Source: Sulfurimicrobium sp. (GTDB lineage: Bacteria; Pseudomonadota; Gammaproteobacteria; Burkholderiales; Sulfuricellaceae). Taken from it: DNA of 32,048 bases. Numbering within the stretch: the stretch's first letter is position 1; every line of letters begins with the position of its first letter. The position numbers and the translations under genes were made by a program. The notes beneath the pieces are model-generated. The model searched no databases and had not been told where the DNA came from. It saw only the letters and a program-made list of their open reading frames with translations. The stretch covers positions 1-32,048 of the forward strand of contig JAUYFW010000072.1 of the NCBI GenBank assembly GCA_030690835.1, written 5' to 3'. This document shows, one piece after another, positions 26,370 through 32,048 of the stretch.

Positions 26370-27141
26370 GGTCAGGGGGTTTCAACTGTTCGCTGCCGCG
26401 CAACTGCTCGCTGGTACGGCCGAAGCGGCGCTCGCGATGCTGGTAGGAAAGGATAGCTCGATCCAGTTCTTTGCCATCGAAATCAGGCCACAAGACATCG
26501 GTAAAATACAGCTCGGTATAAGCCAGTTGCCACAGCAAGAAATTGCTGATGCGCTGCTCACCGCCGGTACGAATAAACAGGTCCGGCTCCGGGGCATTCG
26601 GCATGGAAAGATAGGGTTGCAGATCAGATTCGTTGAATCCGGCCGCCAGGTCGGGGTGATCCTTGAGCATGGACTGGACAGCCTGCATGATGTCCCAGCG
26701 TCCGCCATAATTCGCTGCAATCGTGAGAGTCAGCTTGTCGTTACTGGCTGTCAGCGCTTCGGAGCGCCGCACCATGTCCACCAGTTTGGCGTCAAAACGG
26801 CTCAGGTCGCCGATGATTTTGAGTTTCACGCCGTTCTGGTGCAATTTGCTGACTTCATTTTCCAGCGCCAGCATGAAGAGCTGCATCAGGAAAGTCACTT
26901 CTTCTTCCGGACGTCGCCAGTTTTCGCTACTGAAAGCAAATAGGGTAAGGTATTCGATCTTGCGCTCGATGCACGCCTTGACCATGGCGCGTACGGTTTC
27001 CAGACCGCGCTTGTGTCCCATCACGCGGGGCATGAAGCGCTTTTTCGCCCAGCGCCCGTTGCCATCCATGATCATGGCAACGTGGCGGGGGATGAACGAT
27101 ATGTCGGGAATATCGCAGGTGGAACTTGGGGGGTGTGCCAC
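26362..27141 (-). CDS. uppS: Undecaprenyl diphosphate synthase
   Basis: UppS is a cis-prenyltransferase that builds the C55 lipid carrier for peptidoglycan and O-antigen. The 259-residue protein has the substrate motif [15 protein letters not shown] with D26, [26 protein letters not shown]-type residues ([15 protein letters not shown]) and the end motif [28 protein letters not shown]. The only start giving the full N-terminus is a GTG at 27141. No ribosome binding site precedes it. Instead it is 1 bp from a REP-like repeat (copy B). The stop overlaps cdsA. Confidence 0.94.
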   Translation of the reverse strand: MAHPPSSTCDIPDISFIPRHVAMIMDGNGRWAKKRFMPRVMGHKRGLETVRAMVKACIERKIEYLTLFAFSSENWRRPEEEVTFLMQLFMLALENEVSKLHQNGVKLKIIGDLSRFDAKLVDMVRRSEALTASNDKLTLTIAANYGGRWDIMQAVQSMLKDHPDLAAGFNESDLQPYLSMPNAPEPDLFIRTGGEQRISNFLLWQLAYTELYFTDVLWPDFDGKELDRAILSYQHRERRFGRTSEQLRGSEQLKPPDHA

Positions 27142-27142
27142 T

Positions 27143-27230
27143 AATATAAAACTCGCGTAGCGAGCCTGCGCCCACCTCTCCCGCTGGCGGGGGAGGGTTG
27201 CACCCTGAAGGGCATAAAGGGAGGGGGAAC
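27143..27230 (+). repeat. REP-like composite repeat, copy B (leader of uppS)
   Basis: It starts near ATATAAAA, then the palindromic head CTCGCGTAGCGAG (27152-27164), then CCTGCGCCCA. An 8-10 bp hairpin follows, formed by CCTCTCCCGC (27175-27184) and GCGGGGGAGG (27187-27196) with one wobble, and then TTGCACCCTGAAGGGCATAAAGG and a G-rich end. The TATAAAA end abuts the uppS start codon, as in copy C before glgP. Confidence 0.7.
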
Positions 27231-27278
27231 GAGCACGGCATCTCTCATGATAGTAGACAATTCATTAGTCGTGCTCGT
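27229..27278 (-). other. Long-loop inverted repeat downstream of frr
   Basis: ACGAGCACG (27229-27237) and CGTGCTCGT (27270-27278) are perfect 9-bp complements across a 32-nt loop, 15 bp beyond the frr stop. There is no T-run, so this is not a clear terminator. It may be a processing or 3'-end stabilising structure between frr and uppS. Confidence 0.4.
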
Positions 27279-27293
27279 GGGATGGGCTGAGGC

Positions 27294-27851
27294 TTAAACA
27301 GCCATCAACTCGACCTCTTTGGCCTGCAGCATCTTGTCCACTTCGGCCACGTAGCGGTCGGTCAGCTTCTGTATCTCGTCCTGGCCACGACGGTCATCAT
27401 CCTCGCCAATAGCCTTGTCCTTGAGCATTTTTTCCATTTGACCATTCGCGTCGCGGCGCAGATTGCGTATCGCCACCTTGGCGCCCTCGCCTTCTGTCTT
27501 CACCACCTTGGTCAGTTCCCGGCGGCGCTCTTCCGTCAGCGGCGGCATCGGCACACGGATCATCTCGCCCTGCGTGGCGGGGTTCAAGCCGAGATCGGAA
27601 TCCCGAATCGCGCGCTCGATCGCGCCCACCATTTTCTTTTCCCACGGCTGCACGCCGATGGTGCGCGAATCCACCAGCGTGACGTTGGCCACCTGATTGA
27701 TTGCTGTTGGGCTGCCATAGTAGTCCACCGTCACATGATCCAGAATCCCCGTATGGGCGCGCCCGGTACGCACCTTGGCCAGATCGATTTTGAGCGACTC
27801 AAGCGATTTCTGCATTTTTTGCTCAGCGGTTTTTTTTACGTCTGCGATCAT
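27294..27851 (-). CDS. frr: Ribosome recycling factor
   Basis: Frr splits the post-termination ribosome with EF-G. The 185-residue length is standard. Family motifs are visible: [20 protein letters not shown], the hinge [54 protein letters not shown] and the C-terminal helix with [27 protein letters not shown] stands about 9 nt before the ATG. In the usual operon it follows pyrH closely; here 211 bp separate them, filled by a MITE-like element. Confidence 0.97.
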   Translation of the reverse strand: MIADVKKTAEQKMQKSLESLKIDLAKVRTGRAHTGILDHVTVDYYGSPTAINQVANVTLVDSRTIGVQPWEKKMVGAIERAIRDSDLGLNPATQGEMIRVPMPPLTEERRRELTKVVKTEGEGAKVAIRNLRRDANGQMEKMLKDKAIGEDDDRRGQDEIQKLTDRYVAEVDKMLQAKEVELMAV

Positions 27852-27887
27852 GTTTGTTGTTCCTTAATCCTTGAAACCTCATTTCGA

Positions 27888-28038
27888 CCACGAAACACAC
27901 GAAATACACGAAAAAACCAGTCTATTTGGATTTGTTTATGCCCAGCTTTATCGGGTATTTATCCATTCACCCAACGGGAAATGGATCATTACAAAACATC
28001 TTTTTTGAACTATTTCGTGTTTTTCGTGTTTTTCGTGG
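27888..28038. repeat. MITE-like element with CACGAAA-type inverted arms
   Basis: The left arm CCACGAAACACACGAAATACACGAAAAAA (27888-27916, given as CCACGAAA, CACACGAAA and TACACGAAAA units) is mirrored by the right arm TTTCGTG-TTTTTCGTG-TTTTTCGTGG (28013-28038). The centre holds a perfect 7-bp hairpin, ATCCATT (27961-27967) with AATGGAT (27980-27986). Element length is 151 bp, with no open reading frame of interest. Similar CACGAAA-type repeats are known to me as dispersed in many bacterial genomes. It separates pyrH from frr. Confidence 0.6.
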
Positions 28039-28062
28039 CTCAACAGCGTTTTTAAGGGTTAA

Positions 28063-28779
28063 TCAGCACAATACTTTCGTACCTTCGTCTTCACCCATTA
28101 CCACCCGCTTGAGCGCGCCAGACTTGAAAATACTGAACACCACCAAAGGCATTTTCTGGTCGCGGCAGAGCGCCAGCGCGGTGGCATCCATCACTTTCAG
28201 ATTGCGGATAATGGCCTCGTCGAAGGTCAATTGCTGGTAACGCATGGCATCCGGATTGGTTTTGGGATCATCGGTATAGACACCGTCCACCTTGGTGGCT
28301 TTCAGCACGATTTCCGCGCCGACTTCCATGCCGCGCAGGGCAGCCGCCGTATCCGTGGTAAAGAAAGGGTTACCGGTGCCCGCACCAAAAATGACTACCT
28401 TGCCTTCTTCCAGATAGCGGATGGCCTTGCCGCGAATATAGGGCTCGGCCACCGCCTCGATGGTCAGCGCCGTCTGCACGCGGCTGACCACCCCAATCCG
28501 GCGAAAAGCATCCTGCAAGGCCAGCGCATTCATCACTGTCGCCAGCATCCCCATGTAATCAGCCGTGGCTCTGTCCATGCCTGCTGCGCCAGGCGCAACG
28601 CCACGAAAAATATTACCGCCACCGATCACCACCCCCACCTGCACACCCATGCGCACCACTTCGGCCACTTCGGCCACCATCCCGTCGATCGTATCGCGGT
28701 TGATGCCGTAGCTGTCGTTGCCCATCAGGGCTTCGCCGGAGAGTTTGAGGAGAATGCGTTTATAGGCAGGGGCGGTCAT
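28063..28779 (-). CDS. pyrH: UMP kinase
   Basis: PyrH phosphorylates UMP to UDP. The bacterial enzyme is hexameric and feedback-regulated. The 238-residue amino-acid-kinase fold shows [66 protein letters not shown] and [14 protein letters not shown] chose the ATG at 28779 ([15 protein letters not shown]) because AAGGAG stands 9 nt upstream. The longer open frame to 28857 runs into tsf. It follows tsf by 13 bp. Confidence 0.97.
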   Translation of the reverse strand: MTAPAYKRILLKLSGEALMGNDSYGINRDTIDGMVAEVAEVVRMGVQVGVVIGGGNIFRGVAPGAAGMDRATADYMGMLATVMNALALQDAFRRIGVVSRVQTALTIEAVAEPYIRGKAIRYLEEGKVVIFGAGTGNPFFTTDTAAALRGMEVGAEIVLKATKVDGVYTDDPKTNPDAMRYQQLTFDEAIIRNLKVMDATALALCRDQKMPLVVFSIFKSGALKRVVMGEDEGTKVLC

Positions 28780-28792
28780 GGGGTTCTGCTCC

Positions 28793-29671
28793 TTAAACCT
28801 GGGATGCGGCAGCGACTTCAGCGGCGTAATCCACAACCTTCTTCTCGATGCCCTCACCGACGACGTACATGGTGAACGCGCTGACGGAAGCCTTCTTGGA
28901 AATCAACAGCTTCTCGATGGTTTGATCCGGATCCTTGACGAAAGGCTGACCCATCAGGGTCACTTCCGCCAGATACTTGGTGATCCGGCCTTCGACCATC
29001 TTGGCGATGATGTCAGCAGGCTTGCCGCTTTCGGCTGCCTGGGCAGAGAAAATCTTGCGCTCGTTTTCCAGCAGCTCAGTGGATACCTGGTCTTTGGACA
29101 CGCAAATCGGCTTGCTGGCCGCGATATGCATGGCGATATCCTTGCCCAGTTGCTCGTCGCCGCCCGTGCTGTCCACCAGCACGCCGATACGGGTGCCGTG
29201 CAGGTAAGTCGTCAGCTTGCCGGTGGTTTCAGCGCGTACCAGACGGCGTGGAGAGATATTCTCGCCCAGCTTCATGATCAACGCCTGACGGGCTTCTTCC
29301 ACGGTCTGGCCGGATGGCAGCTTGGCGCTGGCCAGCACGTCGAGGTCCTCGATTTTTTGTTCCGTGGCAAGCTGGGCTGCTGCCTTGGCAAAAGCCAGGA
29401 AGTCCTCGTTCTTGGAAACGAAGTCGGTTTCGCAATTGATTTCCACCAGCGCGCCAGTATGACCGTCTGCACTGATAAAGCTGCCTACCACGCCTTCAGC
29501 TGCAATGCGGCTGGCTGCCTTGCTGGCCTTGGCGCCGCTCTTGATGCGCAGCAGTTCTTCCGCCGCCTTCATGTCACCGCTGGTTTCAGTCAGCGCCTTC
29601 TTGCATTCCATCATGCCCAAGCCAGTCAGCTCGCGCAGTTCCTTGACCATTCCTGCGGTAATGTCAGCCAT
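28793..29671 (-). CDS. tsf: Elongation factor Ts
   Basis: EF-Ts is the nucleotide exchange factor for EF-Tu. The 292-residue protein has the N-terminal UBA-like domain [29 protein letters not shown]-type (positions 1-30), the core motif [15 protein letters not shown] and the conserved C-terminal region with [21 protein letters not shown] stands 8 nt before the ATG. It follows rpsB after 80 bp that include a hairpin terminator, so tsf expression probably depends on partial read-through. Confidence 0.97.
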   Translation of the reverse strand: MADITAGMVKELRELTGLGMMECKKALTETSGDMKAAEELLRIKSGAKASKAASRIAAEGVVGSFISADGHTGALVEINCETDFVSKNEDFLAFAKAAAQLATEQKIEDLDVLASAKLPSGQTVEEARQALIMKLGENISPRRLVRAETTGKLTTYLHGTRIGVLVDSTGGDEQLGKDIAMHIAASKPICVSKDQVSTELLENERKIFSAQAAESGKPADIIAKMVEGRITKYLAEVTLMGQPFVKDPDQTIEKLLISKKASVSAFTMYVVGEGIEKKVVDYAAEVAAASQV

Positions 29672-29714
29672 CTTAAAACTCCTGAATATCTATTTTTAAT
29701 CTTTAATAGGTTAT

Positions 29715-29741
29715 AAAAAAAGGGGCTTCCGCCCCTTTTTT
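29715..29741 (-). terminator. Bidirectional hairpin terminator between rpsB and tsf
   Basis: GGGGC (29722-29726), a 4-nt loop and GCCCC (29731-29735) form a stem flanked by A7 on one side and T6 on the other. On the minus strand the stem is followed by seven T. It lies 16 bp after the rpsB stop and 43 bp before tsf, so it is likely an attenuator that lowers tsf relative to rpsB. Confidence 0.8.
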
Positions 29742-29751
29742 GCGAAAGCAA

Positions 29752-30501
29752 TCAAGCGGCTGAGGCGCTTTCCGATTCGTTTACCTCGACGAATTCTTCA
29801 CCCTTGATGATCTCCGTAATCACCTGGCTGCGACCTTCCAGAATCGCATCGGCCATGCCGCGCGCATACAGGCGAATCGCCTTGCTGGAGTCGTCGTTGC
29901 CTGGAATGATGTAATCCACGCCAGCCGGGGAATTGTTGGTATCGACCACGCCGATCACCGGGATACCCAGTTTGAGCGCTTCAGTAATCGCGCCGCTTTC
30001 GTAACCGACGTCGATCACGAAAATCGCATCTGGCAAGCCAGCCATATCCTTGATACCGCCCAGGCTACGATCCAGCTTGACCATTTCACGCTTGAGACCC
30101 AGCGCTTCCTTCTTGGAAACGCGATCCATGCTGCCGTCTTCCATCATGGCCTCCATGTCCTTGAGACGCTTGATGGATTGCTTGACGGTCTTGAAGTTGG
30201 TCAGCATGCCGCCCAACCAGCGGTAATCGACATAAGGCGCACCGGCGCGGGCTGCTTCTTCCTTGACAATTTCACGTGCCTGACGCTTGGTGCCAACGAA
30301 CAGGACATTGCCCTTGTTGGTCGCCATCTTGCGCACGAACTTGACAGCCTCTTCGTACATGGGAAGAGACTTTTCCAGGTTCACGATATGAATCTTGTTG
30401 CGGTCACCGAAGATGTACTGCGCCATCTTGGGGTTCCAGTAACGAGTCTGGTGGCCGAAATGGACACCAGCTTCCAGCATTTCACGCATGGTAACTGACA
30501 T
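29752..30501 (-). CDS. rpsB: 30S ribosomal protein S2
   Basis: S2 is a structural protein of the small subunit, 249 residues. It starts [26 protein letters not shown], with the S2 signature, and continues [35 protein letters not shown] and [12 protein letters not shown]. The second signature, [33 protein letters not shown], runs near residues 158-190. AAGGAG stands 8 nt before the ATG. It heads the rpsB-tsf-pyrH-frr-uppS-cdsA-dxr-rseP-bamA cluster, with a promoter and a leader of about 177 nt upstream. Confidence 0.98.
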   Translation of the reverse strand: MSVTMREMLEAGVHFGHQTRYWNPKMAQYIFGDRNKIHIVNLEKSLPMYEEAVKFVRKMATNKGNVLFVGTKRQAREIVKEEAARAGAPYVDYRWLGGMLTNFKTVKQSIKRLKDMEAMMEDGSMDRVSKKEALGLKREMVKLDRSLGGIKDMAGLPDAIFVIDVGYESGAITEALKLGIPVIGVVDTNNSPAGVDYIIPGNDDSSKAIRLYARGMADAILEGRSQVITEIIKGEEFVEVNESESASAA

Positions 30502-30678
30502 GTTAAAACTCCTTTAAGGGTTAAGCCTCCACCCGTCCACCTGCGACCCCCGACTATCAAGACAGGAGCACCCTTAGCGGGACGGATGTGCGTATTTGCC
30601 GCCTATGGCGACTTAAAATTAACCTGATGCGGCCAGAACCGTGACTCGTCGCCACAGCAACAGACAACATCAAATTGG
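30502..30678 (-). promoter_or_regulatory. Long 5' leader of rpsB (possible autoregulatory RNA)
   Basis: Between the predicted start point and the rpsB ATG lie about 177 nt without a gene. Local inverted repeats are visible, for example GTCGCC-ATA-GGCGGC on the minus strand (30597-30611). Ribosomal protein S2 represses its own message through the leader in enterobacteria. A similar role here is inference, since I cannot match the known structure by eye. Confidence 0.35.
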
Positions 30679-30684
30679 GGCGCG

Positions 30685-30714
30685 ATTGTATCATGGACAG
30701 CTGATAATGATCAA
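30685..30714 (-). promoter_or_regulatory. Sigma-70 promoter of the rpsB operon
   Basis: On the minus strand TTGATC (30709-30714), 18 nt, then TACAAT (30685-30690). The -10 matches 5 of 6 consensus bases and the -35 matches 4 of 6. This is the only good promoter between rpsB and the mobile-element remnants, which begin about 15-180 bp further upstream. Confidence 0.6.
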
Positions 30715-30896
30715 TTTGTAGTGAGTGCAGAGCAAGCGCGCGTCTGCTGGCCCATTTGGCTCTCCAATAGCGGGCGCGATTGGTTATTTGTAATAGTTCA
30801 GATTTGATCTTACACGGAGTGTCGGAAGTCTGGGCCAGAAGGGCATCTACGTGCCAAGAAGAGTCACCCGGGCGGATGGGAAATCAAGTTACTGAC
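30715..30896. other. Unassigned DNA between the rpsB promoter and insertion-sequence remnants
   Basis: No gene is evident in these 182 bp. A TGTAA...TTACA pair (30789-30814) encloses AGAT-TTG-ATCT, which might be an end fragment of a lost mobile element, but no element could be named. The border between native chromosome and mobile debris cannot be fixed from the sequence. Confidence 0.3.
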
Positions 30897-30986
30897 CGAC
30901 AGCATTCCACCCTCGGTTACAAGTCGCCGACCCGCTTCCTGAACGACTGGATCAGTGCTCAGCATGAGGAAAAACTGGTAGCATGA
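30897..30986 (+). pseudogene. C-terminal remnant of an IS3-family transposase (OrfB)
   Basis: Residues RQHSTLGYKSPTRFLNDWIS are the typical end of IS3-family OrfB transposases (a rve integrase C-terminus, R-HS-LGY-SP), continuing to a stop at 30984-30986. Nothing upstream in this frame matches the catalytic core, so the DDE residues and more than 200 residues are lost. The remnant is followed by a likely right terminal repeat (to 31025). It lies in antisense over the end of the IS91-type transposase frame. Confidence 0.7.
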
Positions 30987-31644
30987 AAACCGGCCCTTGG
31001 AAGACTAAAAATAGGGGGAAGCTCAGTTTCAATCCCGCTTGTTTGATGCCCGCCAGCATCTTGGCGCGAAATACTTTCGCCAGCGCTTTGTGGCCGAACA
31101 GGTAACCGCCTTCTTTGTTGCGCCACCGCCGCTGTTTTTTGTCGAATGCGGCCCCCGGCATCACCAGGTGCACGTGCGGGTGGTAATCCAATCGGCGGCT
31201 GTGGGTGTGCAGCACCGTCACCGCGCCGGTGCTGCCGCGCAACTTCCTGTCGTTCTGGCTGAAGGTGTTGACGGTCTCCCACGCGCTGCGGGTGATCAGG
31301 TCGTACATCACGCGCTGATGCTGCCAGGCCAGCGCGCGGAATTGCGCGGGCAAGGTGAAGGTCACCATGAAGTATTTGCCGGGCACCCGCTTTTGCATCT
31401 GCTGGTCTATCCAGTGTTGCGATTCGTGCGCCTGGCAATGCGGACACGATCGGTGCCCGCAGGAATGCGGCAAGAAGCGCTGTTCCTCGCAGCCGTCGCA
31501 GGCGAGTTCCATCTTGGGGCTCATGCTGCTGCGGCATAGCTGGAAGGCGTTTAACGCCGCCCATTGGCTGGGCAGCAGGCGATGGCCCTGTTGCGCGATC
31601 AGCTCGGTCGCATGGGTTGCCACAATGTGCGCCAGCCGGATCAT
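30952..31644 (-). pseudogene. Truncated IS91-family HUH transposase
   Basis: From the ATG at 31644 the frame encodes 230 residues. Residues 1-206 are IS91-like: the zinc-binding region (C49, C52, C62, C67, C70 in ELACDGCEEQ...SCGHRSCPHC), MVTFTLPAQFRALAW, and the HUH motif in YHPHVHLVMPG (H157, H159). It then has KALAKVFRAKMLAGIKQAGLK. At 31026 homology stops and the last 24 residues are antisense IS3 sequence. The catalytic tyrosines of IS91 transposases lie beyond this point, in a YLARY-like stretch that is missing, so the protein should be inactive. Its start overlaps the stop of the recombinase frame (ATGA), as in integrase-bearing IS91 elements. Confidence 0.85.
30987..31025 (+). mobile_element. 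Probable right terminal inverted repeat of the IS3-type remnant
   Basis: Read inward from 31025 on the minus strand the sequence begins TGAGCTTCCCCCTATTTTTA, which fits the TG...CA ends and CCCCTATTT-type pattern of many IS3-family elements. IS91-type coding homology stops exactly at 31026. The matching left end is absent. Confidence 0.5.
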
Positions 31645-32048
31645 TTGATCTCGCCCCAGCTGATCTGGATTTGCCCCATCAACTGGTTGATACGTGCGCC
31701 ACTGGAGCGCTGCTGCTGTTCGGTGAGGTGGGTGTAACGGAGGGTGGTGAGGATGGATTGGTGTCCGAGGATTCTTTGCACTTCCAGCAGGTCGACGCCC
31801 GCTTCGATCAGGTGAGTTGCATAGGAATGGCGCAAGCTGTGCGGCGTAATGTGTTTTATAAACCGCACTCGCGGGTGACCTGGCGCAAAGTGGCCTGGAC
31901 GCCGCCGCGATCCAGCGGGGTGGTGGCCAGATGCGCTTTTTTGAGCCCGCACTTCCGGTTGGGGAACAACAACGCGGGGTTGCGGTGGGTCTGCCAGAAA
32001 CGGCGCAGCACCTGCAAGGTGTTCTCCGGCAACGGGACAAAACGGTCG
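31026..32048 (-). mobile_element. Partial IS91-type element (recombinase plus transposase)
   Basis: The frameshifted recombinase and the truncated HUH transposase overlap by 4 nt and form one element that enters from the right window edge. Its 3' part, with the replication origin end, was lost at 31026, where an IS3-type end begins. IS91 elements lack terminal inverted repeats, so its outer border cannot be read here. Confidence 0.75.
31641..32048 (-). pseudogene. Frameshifted tyrosine recombinase (5' part outside window)
   Basis: The minus strand from the right edge reads [20 protein letters not shown] and on to [10 protein letters not shown], then meets a TAA at 31856-31858. The homology resumes one frame over at [20 protein letters not shown], with the H-x2-R motif, then [19 protein letters not shown] with the LGH box and the nucleophile tyrosine, and stops at 31641. 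A single missing base near 31851-31862 explains the break. Such XerC/D-like recombinases precede the transposase in one group of IS91 elements. The catalytic N-terminal arginine would lie outside the window. Confidence 0.8.

Noticed and set aside
27888-28038. CRISPR array from repeated CACGAAA units
   Set aside because: Units are under 12 bp with no regular spacers, and the two clusters are inverted relative to each other.
31851-31870. Programmed -1 frameshift in the recombinase
   Set aside because: The site reads GGT TTA TAA; it does not fit the X-XXY-YYZ slippery pattern, and the neighbouring transposase is also broken, so decay is simpler.

Overview
The window looks like the chromosome of a betaproteobacterium, most likely of the Nitrosomonadales type. 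The evidence is the gene order rpsB-tsf-pyrH-frr-uppS-cdsA-dxr-rseP-bamA-skp-lpxD-fabZ-lpxA, the order rpoE-rseA-rseB-rseC-degP, and the grouping of orn, an M48 protease and rsgA. The genus is inference only. Almost all DNA is coding, and most genes lie on the minus strand in tight, often overlapping operons.

Layout. 1-912: 5' part of a response regulator (minus, cut by the window edge) and a small exported DsrE-like protein (plus). 957-4999: glycogen synthase and an alpha-glucan phosphorylase, convergent with a 5-bp gap. 5119-6994: divergent orn and a Ste24-type M48 protease. 7068-8467: three small envelope genes (monoheme cytochrome c, lipoprotein, barrel-like outer-membrane protein), closed by a clear terminator. 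8551-12052: rsgA and a large P-type cation ATPase, overlapping tail to tail. 12127-16059: the envelope-stress operon rpoE-rseA-rseB-rseC-degP with a candidate sigma-E promoter. 16243-17829: nadB. 17852-30501: a long minus-strand run from rpsB to lpxA that covers translation factors, UMP kinase, isoprenoid and phospholipid precursors, outer-membrane assembly and lipid A. 30720-32048: degraded mobile DNA, with an IS3-type tail inserted in a truncated IS91-type transposase, preceded by a frameshifted tyrosine recombinase that runs off the window.

How the genes work together. RseP releases the RpoE sigma factor from RseA, while RseB, RseC and DegP tune or carry out the response. BamA, Skp, LpxA, LpxD and FabZ build the outer membrane that this response protects. 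UppS, CdsA and Dxr supply lipid carriers and precursors.

The chromosomal genes are ordinary housekeeping genes and I did not find a convincing new defence or metabolic system. The parts most worth a second look are non-coding: (1) a REP-like repeat family placed directly in front of the start codons of glgP, rseP and uppS, one copy of which buries the rseP ribosome binding site in a 13-bp perfect stem with a competing alternative pairing; (2) a 151-bp MITE-like element with CACGAAA-type arms between frr and pyrH; (3) the nested insertion-sequence wreck upstream of rpsB; and (4) the uncharacterised cytochrome/lipoprotein/barrel trio.
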